DNA of 64,000 bases from Nonomuraea sediminis (GCF_018531495.1 NZ_JAHDTI010000004.1:682001-746000); one strand, 5' to 3'; counted from the first letter of the stretch, positions 25,435-33,510 are shown. Notes: generated by a model from the sequence alone, not told the origin. A program made the numbers and translations.

Positions 25435-25647
25435 CTAAATGTATGGTGGGGCGGCCTCTATGCGGCGTTTGACGTGCGCGTTCACCTGCGGCCCTTGCTC
25501 AGGGTGCAGATTGTTCGCGCAGTAGGCGATCGAGGAAAGCGTGAGTCCGGTATCCGTGAAGATTCTCCCGACGCGGTGGCATTCGGCGTCGTCGAACTGA
25601 TCTACCCTGATGTGATTTCGGTCGTCCGTGGAGGGCCGCCCGATCAC
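25435..25647 (-). pseudogene. Fragment of a sugar phosphate isomerase/epimerase
   Basis: The frame reads FTDTGLTLSSIAYCANNLHP then EQGPQVNAHVKRRIEAA. This is the segment of IolE-like TIM-barrel isomerases usually read as DTGV(T/S)LS-LAYY-NNLHPDPE-R. There is no start, no metal ligands beyond this segment and the frame stops within 70 codons. It is a leftover of a larger gene, transcribed opposite to the surviving isomerase at 26126. Confidence 0.6.
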
Positions 25648-25842
25648 TGCAAGAGTCGGCGGCTCAATGTGCGATGTCGGAAAGGTCGCTTTCCGGAAGA
25701 CATGCGGTTAGGAACCCCAATGTCATCGGCCCACCTCGAGGGTGTAAGTCCTACACTTAGGCGTGTTGTGCGGGCGGCTGTCGCATGCTTTCAAGCGCTG
25801 AATCTTTGACTTCTGGTTGATCAAAAAGCATAAGTGTGGGGA

Positions 25843-26112
25843 ATGCGCGTCATCACCATCGAAGAACCCGGAGTGGTCCGTGTCAGGCGCGAGCTCGCGA
25901 CGGGCCGCGTGCGGGTGCGCACGCACTGTTCAGGCGTCTCAGCGGGCACCGAACTCACCGCCTCCCGCGGGACGAATCCCTACCTGACCCGAACATCGAT
26001 CGCCGTCCGGCTGAAGTGCTCCAGCTCGTCTTCGGATTCGCCGAGCGGAGGAGCTCCGGTGCGGACAGCGAGCAAGCAATGCCAACGGAGCCGGAAGCGG
26101 CCGCGACCATAG
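25843..26112 (+). pseudogene. N-terminal remnant of a zinc-type alcohol dehydrogenase
   Basis: From ATG 25843 about 50 residues (MRVITIEEPGVVRVRRE, VRTHCSGVSAGTELTASRGT, NPYLT) match the start of medium-chain zinc-binding dehydrogenases of sugar-catabolism clusters. After NPYLT the similarity ends and low-complexity Ser/Arg sequence runs to a stop. In the +2 frame AEVLQLVFGFAERRSSG follows, possibly the tail of another deleted gene. A large deletion has probably joined two genes here. Confidence 0.6.
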
Positions 26113-26125
26113 GAGCAGTGCAACG

Positions 26126-26911
26126 ATGAGGCTGGCCGTACAGGAGCAGTTGCTTCCGGGCAGGTCCCTGCAGGAGAAGTTCGTCTTCGCCGTCGACGCC
26201 GGGTTCGACGCGATCGAGCTGCGCGGGAAGGGCGACTTCCAGTTCGCCAACCGGCTGACCGAGTTGAAGCGGGCGCTGGCCGACGGTGTGGTGATGCCGA
26301 CCGTCTGCGTGGACATGCCGCACTTCATCGGCGACTTCGACCCGGCCAGGCGCAAGGACGCGATCCAGCAGCTCAGGTCGCAGCTGACGGTGATCGGCGA
26401 GCTGGGCGGGATCGGGGTGACGACCCCCGCCTCATGGGGGCAGTTCTCGCGCCGCCTGCCGCCGTTCGAGCCGCCGCGCTCGCCGCAGGAGGACCGCGAG
26501 GTGCTCGCCGAGGCCCTGGTCACGCTGGGGGAGCACGCCCAGCGCTGCGGCGTGCTGATCATGCTGGAGGCGCTCAACCGCTACGAGGACCACATGGTCA
26601 ACACGCTGGCCGAGGCCGTCTCCTACTGCTCGATGGACTCGATCAAGGTGGTCGGCGACACGTACCATATGAACCTCGAGGAGGACGATCCCTGCCGCTC
26701 GCTCGTGGAGGCCGCGCCGTACCTGGCGCACATGCAGATCAGCGAGTCCAACCGCAACCAGCCGGGCACCGGCCACCTGGACTGGGCAGCGCAGCTGAGC
26801 ACGCTGGACGCCGTCGGCTACGACGGCTACCTGGCCCTGGAGTGCCGCCTGCGCGGCGAACCCGAGATCGTCCTCCCGCAGACCGCCACCTTCATCAGGA
26901 AATTCCTATGA
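26126..26911 (+). CDS. Sugar phosphate isomerase/epimerase (xylose-isomerase-like TIM barrel)
   Basis: 261 aa. AVDAGFDAIELRGKGDF is the first barrel strand and metal site region; LIMLEALNRYEDHMVNTL supplies the metal-binding Glu, VVGDTYHMNLEEDDP the Asp/His, and LALECRLRGEP the last Glu. The fold covers inosose, hydroxypyruvate and 3-keto-sugar enzymes; the substrate is not evident. Its stop overlaps the glycosidase start (ATGA), and the relics upstream show it once belonged to a larger sugar operon. A likely start site is ATG 26126, preceded by AGGAGCAGTGCAACG. Confidence 0.85.
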   Translation: MRLAVQEQLLPGRSLQEKFVFAVDAGFDAIELRGKGDFQFANRLTELKRALADGVVMPTVCVDMPHFIGDFDPARRKDAIQQLRSQLTVIGELGGIGVTTPASWGQFSRRLPPFEPPRSPQEDREVLAEALVTLGEHAQRCGVLIMLEALNRYEDHMVNTLAEAVSYCSMDSIKVVGDTYHMNLEEDDPCRSLVEAAPYLAHMQISESNRNQPGTGHLDWAAQLSTLDAVGYDGYLALECRLRGEPEIVLPQTATFIRKFL

Positions 26912-28227
26912 TCGTCCGTGAGGCCGTGCGAGTCCTCGTCGCCAACTGGGACGGCAGCTACACCGTCCCGTCCAGGCGGCTCTATCCCCACCAGTGGAGC
27001 TGGGACTCGGCGTTCGTGGCGATCGGCAGCGCCCGCTGGTCGCCGCGCCGGGCCAGGTCGGAGCTGCTGAGCCTGTTCGGCTCGCAGTGGCGTGACGGCC
27101 GGGTGCCGCACATCGCCTTCAACCCCGAGGTGCCGGACGGCGCCTACTACCCCGGGCCCGGGTTCTGGGACGTGCGTGCCCCGTCAGGTTCGGCCACCTC
27201 GGGCATCGTGCAGCCGCCCGTGCACGCGCTGGCGGCCTGGCGCGTCCACCTGGCCGAGCCCGACTCCCGGTTCCTGCGCAGGATCTACCCGCGCCTGGTC
27301 GCCCAGCAGCACTTCCTGCGTACGGCCCGCGGCTCCGAGCACGGCCTGGTCCACATCGTCCACCCGTGGGAGTCGGGCATGGACAACAGCCCGGCCTGGG
27401 ACGCCCCGCTCGCCTCCGTCCAGCCGGGACCCGCCGGGGTCACCCGCCGCGACGTGGCCCACGTCAGCGCCGACGAGCGCCCGACCGACCTGGACTACGA
27501 GCGCTACACCGCGCTCGCCCGCGCCTACCGCGACACCGGCTACCGCAGGGCGGGCGCGTTCTGCGTGGAGGACCCGCTGTTCAACGCCGCCTACGGGGTG
27601 GCGGAGGTGAGCCTGGCCAAGATCGCCAAGGCGTGCGGGCTGGACCCCGAGCCGCACCACCGGGCGGCCGCCGCGATCACCGCGGCGATGGTCGAGCACC
27701 TCTACGACGACGGCCTCTTCCACGCCCGCGACGTCCGCACCGGGATCCTGCTCCGCTCGCACAGCGCGGCCGGGCTGGTGCCCCTGCTGCTGCCGGACCT
27801 GCCGCGCGACCTGGCCAACGCGCTGATCGGCTCCGCGCTCGACCGCTTCGAGATCCGGGAGGGGACGCTGCCCAGCTACGCGCCCGGCGCGCCCGAGTTC
27901 GACCCGGCCCGCTACTGGCGCGGGCCGAGCTGGATCAACCTGACCTGGCTGGTCTGGCAGGGCCTGCGGCACCGCCGCCCCGACCTGGCCGACCTGCTGG
28001 CCGACGGCATGATCGCGGCGGTGTCGCAGTCGGGCTTCCGCGAGTACTTCGACCCGTTCACGCTGCGCGGGCACGGGTGCGGCGACTTCAGCTGGTCAGC
28101 CGCCCTCATCCTCGACGTGATCGCAGAGCACGGCCTGAACGGCGTGCCGGCGACCGGAGGCCAGATCCGCCAGGAGGCCGGGAGCCTCGGCGAACAGGGC
28201 GAGATCGGTGATCACGTGCTCGCGTAG
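26908..28227 (+). CDS. MGH1-type (GH63/trehalase-like) glycoside hydrolase
   Basis: 439 aa from ATG 26908, coupled to the isomerase by ATGA. The (alpha/alpha)6 barrel features are clear: YPHQWSWDSAFVAIGSARWS, DGRVPHIAFNPE, GSATSGIVQPPVHALAAW, HIVHPWESGMDNSPAWD and YWRGPSWINLTWLVWQGL. WDSAF and ESGMDNSP contain candidate catalytic acids of the mannosylglycerate-hydrolase/glucosidase group. It has no signal peptide, so it is cytoplasmic. After DVIAEHGL the C-terminal 30 residues look unlike the family and may come from the deletion that also left relics downstream. Confidence 0.85.
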   Translation: MIVREAVRVLVANWDGSYTVPSRRLYPHQWSWDSAFVAIGSARWSPRRARSELLSLFGSQWRDGRVPHIAFNPEVPDGAYYPGPGFWDVRAPSGSATSGIVQPPVHALAAWRVHLAEPDSRFLRRIYPRLVAQQHFLRTARGSEHGLVHIVHPWESGMDNSPAWDAPLASVQPGPAGVTRRDVAHVSADERPTDLDYERYTALARAYRDTGYRRAGAFCVEDPLFNAAYGVAEVSLAKIAKACGLDPEPHHRAAAAITAAMVEHLYDDGLFHARDVRTGILLRSHSAAGLVPLLLPDLPRDLANALIGSALDRFEIREGTLPSYAPGAPEFDPARYWRGPSWINLTWLVWQGLRHRRPDLADLLADGMIAAVSQSGFREYFDPFTLRGHGCGDFSWSAALILDVIAEHGLNGVPATGGQIRQEAGSLGEQGEIGDHVLA

Positions 28228-28334
28228 GGCGTGGCCGCGCCGCCTGAGCAGGCCGATCGTCTCGTGCGAGAGCCGCTCCCTGTCCCAGGCGTGCGCCAGC
28301 CCCCGCGGCACCCGGCCGCTCGACGCTCAGAGTC

Positions 28335-28551
28335 TCACCCATCCACCATCCCTTCCGTCGCCGACTGTGCCACGGCCTGCGCCAGGCGGTGCGTCCGTAG
28401 CGCCTCGGCGTACGGCACGCGCACGTCGGCCGTGTCCCTGCCCCGGACCGCGTCCACGATCGGGGAAGGCGGACAGCACGTCGGCGTGACGAGCGGCGAC
28501 GTTTCCCGCACCGATGATGCCGACGCGAGTCGTGGGGGGCACGACCGGCAT
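28335..28551 (-). pseudogene. Gfo/Idh/MocA oxidoreductase with large internal deletion
   Basis: ATG 28551 opens TTRVGIIGAGNVAARHADVL, a perfect NAD-binding N-terminus of this family. The end of the gene survives in another frame (IVDAVRGRDTADVRVPYAEA then LRTHRLAQAVAQSATEGM, stop at 28335), a typical family C-terminus. Only about 72 codons of the usual 330-380 remain, and the junction near 28460-28475 changes frame. So about 280 codons were lost in one event. Confidence 0.75.
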
Positions 28552-28619
28552 ATCCCACGCATGCGCGAGGCCAAACCACGTCCCCCGGCCGGCCTCGGTC
28601 GCGCTGGAGGAGGACGTCG

Positions 28620-28699
28620 CGTTGAACGCGGGGCCCTGGCTGGAGGTGCCGCCGCCCGACTACGGAGGCATCGAGAACGCTCATAGCGGATCGCTATAA
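28620..28699 (+). pseudogene. N-terminal stub of a GT4-family glycosyltransferase
   Basis: The frame reads VALNAGPWLEVPPPDYGGIE followed by N and a few unrelated residues to a stop. APPW-EVPPP-YGGIE is the highly characteristic N-terminus of GT4 glycosyltransferases in actinomycetes. About 20 codons remain; the rest is gone. Confidence 0.55.
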
Positions 28700-28746
28700 C
28701 GGCAGGTCTTGGACGGCGGAGCCGTTCCGCCCCCAGGGTTGTGCCC

Positions 28747-29592
28747 ATGGAACTGGGAGTGACAGGGTTGAACGCCAAGGCCACGCTGGGGCCCGCGCAG
28801 ACGGTACGGCTGGCCGGGCTGGCCGAGGAACTGGGATACCGGTCATGGTGGGCCGGCGACCACGTGGTGCTGCCGAGCCCGCGGGTCCCCGCCTCGCCGA
28901 TGGAGGCCACCGACCCGATCCTGGACCCGCTGGTGCACCTGGCCTACGTCGCCGGCGCCACCCGGCGGATGGAGCTCGGCACCGGGATCGTCATCCTGCC
29001 CCAGCGCAACCCGCTGGTGCTGGCCAAGCAGGCCGCCAGCCTGGACGTGCTGAGCGGCGGCAGGCTCCTGCTCGGGGTCGGCGCCGGCTACCTGGAGCCG
29101 GAGATGGCGGCGGTCGGCGTGCCGTTCGCCGAGCGCGGCAGGCGCACCGACGAGTACCTCGACGCCATGCGCTCGCTGTGGAACGACCCCGCACCCTCCT
29201 ACCACGGCAGGTACGTGACCTTCGACCACGTCGACGCGCACCCGCGGCCGGTCAGCAAGGGCGGACCCCGGGTGGTGGTCGGCGGGCACAGCCCGGCCGC
29301 CTTCCGCCGCGCCGTCGCGCGCGGGCACGGCTGGTTCGGCAACGGCGACGGCCCCGGCGACCTGGCCAGGCACCTGAAGGGGCTCGAACGGGCCGCCGCG
29401 GAGGTGGAACGCCCGGACTGGCTGGGACGGCTGGAGATCAGCTACATGCAGTTCGGCGAGATCGACCCCCGGGAATACGCCGAGCTCGGCGTCGACCGGC
29501 TCGTGGTCTACCCGCTGCCACTGGAGGACCCGGACGACGTCGCCCGCTTCCTCGAACGCCACGCTAGGAGAATCCCCGAGGCAGCACCGTGA
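28747..29592 (+). CDS. LLM-class F420-dependent oxidoreductase
   Basis: 281 aa from ATG 28747 (GTG 28741 is two codons earlier). Bacterial-luciferase fold: GYRSWWAGDHVVLPSP, RMELGTGIVILPQRNPLVLA, LDVLSGGRLLLGVGAGYLEP and ELGVDRLVVYPLP. These features match TIGR03619/TIGR03560-like F420 enzymes, which use coenzyme F420 as hydride carrier; the substrate is unknown. The 3' end overlaps the convergent universal stress gene by 29 bases. Confidence 0.88.
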   Translation: MELGVTGLNAKATLGPAQTVRLAGLAEELGYRSWWAGDHVVLPSPRVPASPMEATDPILDPLVHLAYVAGATRRMELGTGIVILPQRNPLVLAKQAASLDVLSGGRLLLGVGAGYLEPEMAAVGVPFAERGRRTDEYLDAMRSLWNDPAPSYHGRYVTFDHVDAHPRPVSKGGPRVVVGGHSPAAFRRAVARGHGWFGNGDGPGDLARHLKGLERAAAEVERPDWLGRLEISYMQFGEIDPREYAELGVDRLVVYPLPLEDPDDVARFLERHARRIPEAAP

Positions 29593-30358
29593 CCGGGCAG
29601 GCGGACGCGCGCAGCACCTTCATCGCCAGCTCGCCAAGGAACACCCGGTGCGGCTGCGCGTCCTCGCTGGCCGCGCACACCAGCAGCTCACCGGGCAGCC
29701 ACTCGATGCCCTCCACCGCCGCCACCACGTCGTGCCCCTCGGCGATCTCCGACTCGGCCTCGATCCCGGTGCTCTCCCAGGCCAGCCGTACGGCCAGCGC
29801 CAGGTCGTCGCCGAGCCGACCGGTGTCCTCCGTGCGCAGGTCCAGCGTGATCAGCCGCAGCGGCACGCCCAGCCGCAGCGCGGCCTGCGCCACCCGCTCC
29901 ACCGCCTCGTCGCACTGCGGCCGGTGGACGTAGGCCAGCGTGAGCCGGGATGCCGCCTCGGCCGGGACGTAGTCGCGCGGCGCCAGCATGACCGCCTCCG
30001 ACGACAGGTGCAGCAGGTGGTCGGAGGTGCTGCCGATGGAGATCCGCCCGTGCTGCCCGCTCCGGGCGGAGCCCACCACGATCAGATCCGCCCTGATCCT
30101 GCTGGCCAGCACCGACAGGCCGCGGCCCGCGCCCCTGCTCTCGAAGGCCATGTACTCGGCAGGGACGTCGCCCAGCTCCATCGCCGCGTGCGCCAGGTTG
30201 GCCTGCGCCTCGACCGCCAGTCCCGGGCTGCCCGGCGGGTAGATCGTGGCCACGGTCAGCTCGCCGCCGGTGATCCGCGTGATCGCGGAACCGAGTGCCA
30301 GAGCGTCCCTACCACCCTCGTCGTCGGTGTATCCGACGACCACGTGCTCACCGATCAC
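29564..30358 (-). CDS. Tandem universal stress protein
   Basis: 264 aa from GTG 30358, two UspA domains. The first begins VVVGYTDDEGGRDALALGSA and contains the ATP-binding pattern VVGSARSGQHGRISIGSTSD; in the second, SEDAQPHRVFLGELAMKVLR has no GxxGxxxxGS and so probably does not bind ATP. Cytoplasmic and commonly induced by stress in actinomycetes. It may be co-regulated with nothing nearby: the genes on both sides are on the other strand. Confidence 0.88.
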   Translation of the reverse strand: MIGEHVVVGYTDDEGGRDALALGSAITRITGGELTVATIYPPGSPGLAVEAQANLAHAAMELGDVPAEYMAFESRGAGRGLSVLASRIRADLIVVGSARSGQHGRISIGSTSDHLLHLSSEAVMLAPRDYVPAEAASRLTLAYVHRPQCDEAVERVAQAALRLGVPLRLITLDLRTEDTGRLGDDLALAVRLAWESTGIEAESEIAEGHDVVAAVEGIEWLPGELLVCAASEDAQPHRVFLGELAMKVLRASACPVTVLPRGFS

Positions 30359-30431
30359 GCTGCCTCCCTACCCGCTGTGAACTGGGAATACGCGGCGATT
30401 ATCGAGCGTTATCGCTTTTTGGAGGCGCTAA

Positions 30432-30743
30432 GTGAAGATCACGCTTGACATCGAGTTCAATGGTTCCCTCGGCCGGGTCACTCTGGCAGAAGCCGTGAAG
30501 CACCTCAAGGCTCACGAGCTCGCATGTACCGTCTCACCGGAAACGGTCGAGCAGAAGGTCTCCGTCTTCTCCGACTGCGTCGAGCGCGGGTTCACGCCGC
30601 TCCGCAGCGAGATCATGGCCGCGTACTACGTCGCCACGCGGGACGCCACCAGCGAGGCCTTCGACCGCGGTCTCATCACCGAGGGCGAGCTGCGGCAGCG
30701 CCGGGTCGACCTGGATCGCCTGGTGCTCAGATCGGTTGGATAG
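30432..30743 (+). CDS. Small protein of unknown function
   Basis: 103 aa from GTG 30432; GGAGG is 7 bases upstream (GGAGGCGCTAAGTG). The sequence (MKITLDIEFNGSLGRVTLAE, CVERGFTPLRSEIMAAYYVA, LITEGELRQRRVDLDRLVL) is acidic-basic mixed, mostly helical by appearance, without signal peptide, membrane helix or cysteine pattern. I do not recognise a family. The clear ribosome site and codon usage support a real gene. An inverted repeat separates it from the PAP2 gene. Confidence 0.7.
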   Translation: MKITLDIEFNGSLGRVTLAEAVKHLKAHELACTVSPETVEQKVSVFSDCVERGFTPLRSEIMAAYYVATRDATSEAFDRGLITEGELRQRRVDLDRLVLRSVG

Positions 30744-30753
30744 CTCTTAAGGT

Positions 30754-30785
30754 CGTGTCCATCGCCTGTTAACCGATTGGACACG
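30754..30785. promoter_or_regulatory. Inverted repeat CGTGTCCA-N16-TGGACACG before the PAP2 gene
   Basis: Perfect 8-bp arms starting 11 bases after the small-gene stop and ending directly before the GTG at 30787. It could be an operator or a hairpin that masks the start. No T-run follows, so it is a poor terminator. Confidence 0.5.
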
Positions 30786-30786
30786 T

Positions 30787-31323
30787 GTGTACCGCGACAT
30801 CGTCGACTTCTCCCTGACCACCCCCGCCTGGTTGCGCTCGCTGGCCGAATTCGGCACCGACGCCGGGCTGTTCGTGTTCGCCGCGCTGTTCGCGCTGACG
30901 TGGTGGCGCCTGCGCCAGGCACCCGCCCGCGACCTGGCGATCGCGATCGCGGGCCCGGCCGGCGTCGTCTTCGCCTACCTGGTGAGCGAGGTCGTCAAGG
31001 TCCTGGTCAGGGAGGACCGGCCGTGCCGCGGCATCACCACGATCGCGGCCTGCCCGCCCGCGGGCGACTGGTCGTTCCCGAGCAACCACTCGGTGATCGC
31101 CGCCGGCGCCGCGGGCACGCTCGTCCTGGCCTGGCGGGCGCTGGCCTGGGTGGGGCTGCCGCTGGCCGTACTGATGGCCTTCTCACGGGTGTTCGTCGGG
31201 GTGCACTACCCGCACGACGTGGCCGCCGGCCTCCTCGTAGGGCTGGTGGCCGCGCCGCTGTTCGCGCTGCTCGCGGTCGGAGCCGTCACTCCTGTGGTAC
31301 GGCTCGCGCGAAGCCGTCCGTAG
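30787..31323 (+). CDS. PAP2-family membrane phosphatase
   Basis: 178 aa with five membrane helices. The three phosphatase motifs are present: KVLVREDRP (KxxxxxxRP), WSFPSNHSV (PSGH-like, with N in place of G) and SRVFVGVHYPHD. The active site faces outward and the enzymes of this type dephosphorylate lipid phosphates such as undecaprenyl or phosphatidylglycerol phosphate. GTG 30787 is the start; no ribosome site is obvious. Overlaps the convergent prolyl aminopeptidase by 38 bases. Confidence 0.9.
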   Translation: MYRDIVDFSLTTPAWLRSLAEFGTDAGLFVFAALFALTWWRLRQAPARDLAIAIAGPAGVVFAYLVSEVVKVLVREDRPCRGITTIAACPPAGDWSFPSNHSVIAAGAAGTLVLAWRALAWVGLPLAVLMAFSRVFVGVHYPHDVAAGLLVGLVAAPLFALLAVGAVTPVVRLARSRP

Positions 31324-32257
31324 CCGTGACCAGCCGGTCCACGATCCCCGGCTCCGTGGCCGCGTGCCCGGCGTCGTGCACCACCTGGAAGTCGGCCTCC
31401 GGCCAGGCCCTGTGCAGGTCCCAGGCGGTCGTCATCGGGGTGCACGCGTCGTAGCGGCCCTGCACGATCACCGCGGGGATGTGCCTGATCCTGTCGACGT
31501 TCCCGATGAGCTGCTCGGGCTCGAACCAGCCCAGGTGCGTGAAGAAGTGGTTCTCGATCCGGGAGAAGGCCAGCGCCATCTTGTCCTCGCCGAACTCGGC
31601 CACCAGCTCCGGGTCGGGCAGCAGCGTGATCGCGCCGCCCTCCCACTGCGCCCAGGCCTTGGCCGCGGCCAGCCTGGCCTCCTGGTCCTCGCCCTCCAGC
31701 CGCCTGCGGTAGGCCCCCATCAGGTCGTCCCGCTCCTCGGCGGGGATGGGGGCGAGGTACCCCTCCCACAGGTCGGGGAACAGGAAGTTGGCGCCCTCCT
31801 GGTAGAACCAGTGCAGCTCGTGCGGGCGCAGCGTGAAGATGCCGCGCAGCACCAGCTCGGTCGTGCGCTCCGGATGCGTCTGCGCGTAGGCCAGTGACAG
31901 CGCGCTGCCCCACGAGCCGCCGAACACCTGCCACCGCTCGATCCCCAGGTGCTCGCGCAGCTTCTCCATGTCCGCCACCAGGTTCCAGGTGGTGTTGGCC
32001 GCCAGCGAGGTCGCCGGGTCGCTCGCGTGCGGCAGGCTGCGGCCGCAGTTGCGCTGGTCGAACAGGACGATCCGGTACAGCTCCGGGTTCCACTGCCTGC
32101 GGTGCTTGGTGGTGCAACCGCCGCCGGGGCCGCCGTGGAGCATGACCGCCGGCTTGCCCTCAGGGTTCCCGCACACCTCCCAGTAGATCTGGTTGCCGTC
32201 GCCCACGTCGAGCAGGCCGGAGTCGTACGGTTCGATGGGCGGGTACAGGGTTCGCAT
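31286..32257 (-). CDS. pip: Prolyl aminopeptidase
   Basis: 323 aa, an alpha/beta hydrolase of the S33 family. Oxyanion-hole segment LHGGPGGGC (40-48), nucleophile Ser115 in FGGSWGSALSLAYA, and the Asp/His pair in VIVQGRYDACTPM and VHDAGHAA. It removes N-terminal proline from peptides in the cytoplasm. ATG 32257; the divergent dehydratase start is only 23 bases away, so the two promoters overlap. Confidence 0.95.
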   Translation of the reverse strand: MRTLYPPIEPYDSGLLDVGDGNQIYWEVCGNPEGKPAVMLHGGPGGGCTTKHRRQWNPELYRIVLFDQRNCGRSLPHASDPATSLAANTTWNLVADMEKLREHLGIERWQVFGGSWGSALSLAYAQTHPERTTELVLRGIFTLRPHELHWFYQEGANFLFPDLWEGYLAPIPAEERDDLMGAYRRRLEGEDQEARLAAAKAWAQWEGGAITLLPDPELVAEFGEDKMALAFSRIENHFFTHLGWFEPEQLIGNVDRIRHIPAVIVQGRYDACTPMTTAWDLHRAWPEADFQVVHDAGHAATEPGIVDRLVTATDGFARAVPQE

Positions 32258-32268
32258 ATCGGCGATCC

Positions 32269-32274
32269 TAGAGT
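32269..32274 (+). promoter_or_regulatory. Candidate -10 (TAGAGT) for the leaderless dehydratase gene
   Basis: TAGAGT lies 6 bases before ATG 32281, with no ribosome site. Shared intergenic region with pip. Confidence 0.5.
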
Positions 32275-32280
32275 GGGGCC

Positions 32281-33192
32281 ATGGAGCTCGTGACTATCGA
32301 TGACATCCGGGCCGCAGCCTCCAGAATCGAACCCGTTCTCGTGCGGACACCGCTGGTGCCCATGGGCGAGGCGTGGATCAAGCCGGAGAGCCTGCAGCGC
32401 GTCGGTTCCTTCAAGATCCGCGGCGCCTACAACGCCGTGTCCCTGCTGAATCCCGCCGGGGTGGTCACCCACTCCTCCGGCAACCACGGTCAGGCCCTCG
32501 CCTACGCGGCCTCGCGGTTCGGGATCCCCTGCACCGTGGTGGTCCCCGAAGGGACACCCCAGGTCAAGATGGACCGGATCGCCGGCTTCGGCGCGGCGCT
32601 CGTCGTCGTCCCGCCGCCCGAGCGGATCTCGGCCGCCACCCGGATCGCCGAGGAACGCGAGCTCACCATGATCCCGCCCTACGACCACCTGGCGGTCATC
32701 GCCGGTCAGGGGACGATCGGGCTGGAGATCCTCGACGAGCTGCCGTCCGCCGAAGTCGTCCTCGTGCCGGTCAGCGGGGGCGGGCTCGCCTCCGGCATCG
32801 CCTCGGCCGTCAAGGCCCTCGATCCCTCGGTGCGGGTGATCGGCGTGGAGCCCGAGCTCGCGGCCGACGCCCAGGAGAGCCTGCGCGCCGGGCACCCCGT
32901 CTCCTGGGACACCTCGCGCACCTTCCGCACGATCGCCGACGGGCTGCGGGCCGACCTCTCCGAGCTCACCTTCGCCCACCTGCGGGAGCACCTGGACGAC
33001 ATCGTCACGGTCACGGAGGAGCAGATCCGCGACGCCATGGCCTACATCGCCCGCACCACCCGCCTGATCGCCGAGCCCAGCGGCGCCGTCACCACGGCCG
33101 CCCTCCTGGCGGGCCTCACCCCACCCGGCCGCACGGTCGCCGTCCTGTCCGGCGGCAACGCCGACCCCACCCTCCTCCGCTCCATCCTCTAA
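32281..33192 (+). CDS. Threonine/serine dehydratase (PLP-dependent)
   Basis: 303 aa. PLP lysine 45 lies in RVGSFKIRGAYNAV; SSGNHGQALAYAA binds the substrate/PLP region, and VPVSGGGLASGIASA is the phosphate-binding glycine loop. There is no C-terminal ACT-like regulatory domain, so it is the short catabolic or serine-racemase-like type. It converts threonine or serine to a 2-oxo acid plus ammonia. The glycine loop and lysine are intact. Confidence 0.92.
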   Translation: MELVTIDDIRAAASRIEPVLVRTPLVPMGEAWIKPESLQRVGSFKIRGAYNAVSLLNPAGVVTHSSGNHGQALAYAASRFGIPCTVVVPEGTPQVKMDRIAGFGAALVVVPPPERISAATRIAEERELTMIPPYDHLAVIAGQGTIGLEILDELPSAEVVLVPVSGGGLASGIASAVKALDPSVRVIGVEPELAADAQESLRAGHPVSWDTSRTFRTIADGLRADLSELTFAHLREHLDDIVTVTEEQIRDAMAYIARTTRLIAEPSGAVTTAALLAGLTPPGRTVAVLSGGNADPTLLRSIL

Positions 33193-33265
33193 CCCTCGCC
33201 CGGCAGGCCCCGAGTAACCCTTGTACGGCAGGCCCCGAGTCAACCCTTGTACGGCAGGCCCCGAG
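33191..33265. repeat. Three direct repeats of about 25 bp ending in GGCAGGCCCCGAG
   Basis: Units at 33191-33214, 33215-33239 and 33240-33265, each with AACCCTTGTACGGCAGG then CCCCGAG (the first has CTCGCCCGG in place of CTTGTACGG). The array begins at the stop codon of the dehydratase gene. Confidence 0.8.
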
Positions 33266-33335
33266 GCCGCGCCCCGGCGGACCGTCTTTGTACGGCGGGC
33301 ACACCCCGGGATCGCCTACCCCCGGGGCGCTACTT

Positions 33336-33368
33336 CCCGGCGCCGGGTCGGCGGGAAGGTGTACGGCG
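33336..33368. repeat. 33-bp element, left inverted copy
   Basis: This 33-base sequence (beginning CCCGGCGCCGGGTCGGCGGG, ending GTACGGCG) is repeated as a perfect inverted copy at 34928-34960. The segment between them, 1.56 kb, contains a hypothetical gene and two broken genes of mobile-element type. It starts with the palindrome CCCGGCGCCGGG. Confidence 0.85.
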
Positions 33369-33424
33369 AGGCCGCCGGGACCGTGGTGCCCGGGGAACGA
33401 AGCGTCGTAGCGGCGCTCAGCCAC

Positions 33425-33510
33425 GCATCACCGGAGGAGCGTCTCCCTGGACGGAGCCCAGCCGAAGTGCGGCGACTGGCGGTGGCGGCAGCCTCGCCGT
33501 ACGACAGAAG
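33425..33510. repeat. Dispersed intergenic element, copy in plus orientation
   Basis: About 86 bp containing GGAGGAGCGTCTCCCTGGAC, CCGAAGTGCGGCGACTGGCG and CCGTACGAC. Closely similar sequences are at 57850-57917 and 59577-59656 (both inverted) and a shorter one near 23690-23730. Here it ends exactly at the stop codon of the gene at 33511. Confidence 0.8.

Larger units (their letters stand above)
24948..26125. other. 1.2-kb region with gene relics, no intact gene
   Basis: GC content drops here compared with neighbours (for example around 25400-25840). The ROK promoter must lie at its left end. Two relics are recognisable and listed separately: a sugar isomerase fragment (25435-25647, minus) and the N-terminus of a zinc-type dehydrogenase (25843 onward, plus). 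The remaining 500 bases show no homologous frame that I recognise. Confidence 0.6.
28228..28740. other. Relic-bearing spacer
   Basis: No intact gene in 513 bases. Holds the internally deleted Gfo/Idh/MocA gene (minus) and a short glycosyltransferase N-terminus (plus), both described separately. The words TTATAGCGATCC near 28683-28700 lie upstream of the F420 oxidoreductase and may be part of its promoter. Confidence 0.55.

Noticed and set aside
28096..28311. Possible gamma-glutamyltranspeptidase tail on the minus strand
   Set aside because: The similarity is only in a short LLRRRGH-like segment and it is antisense to the glycosidase end; insufficient support.
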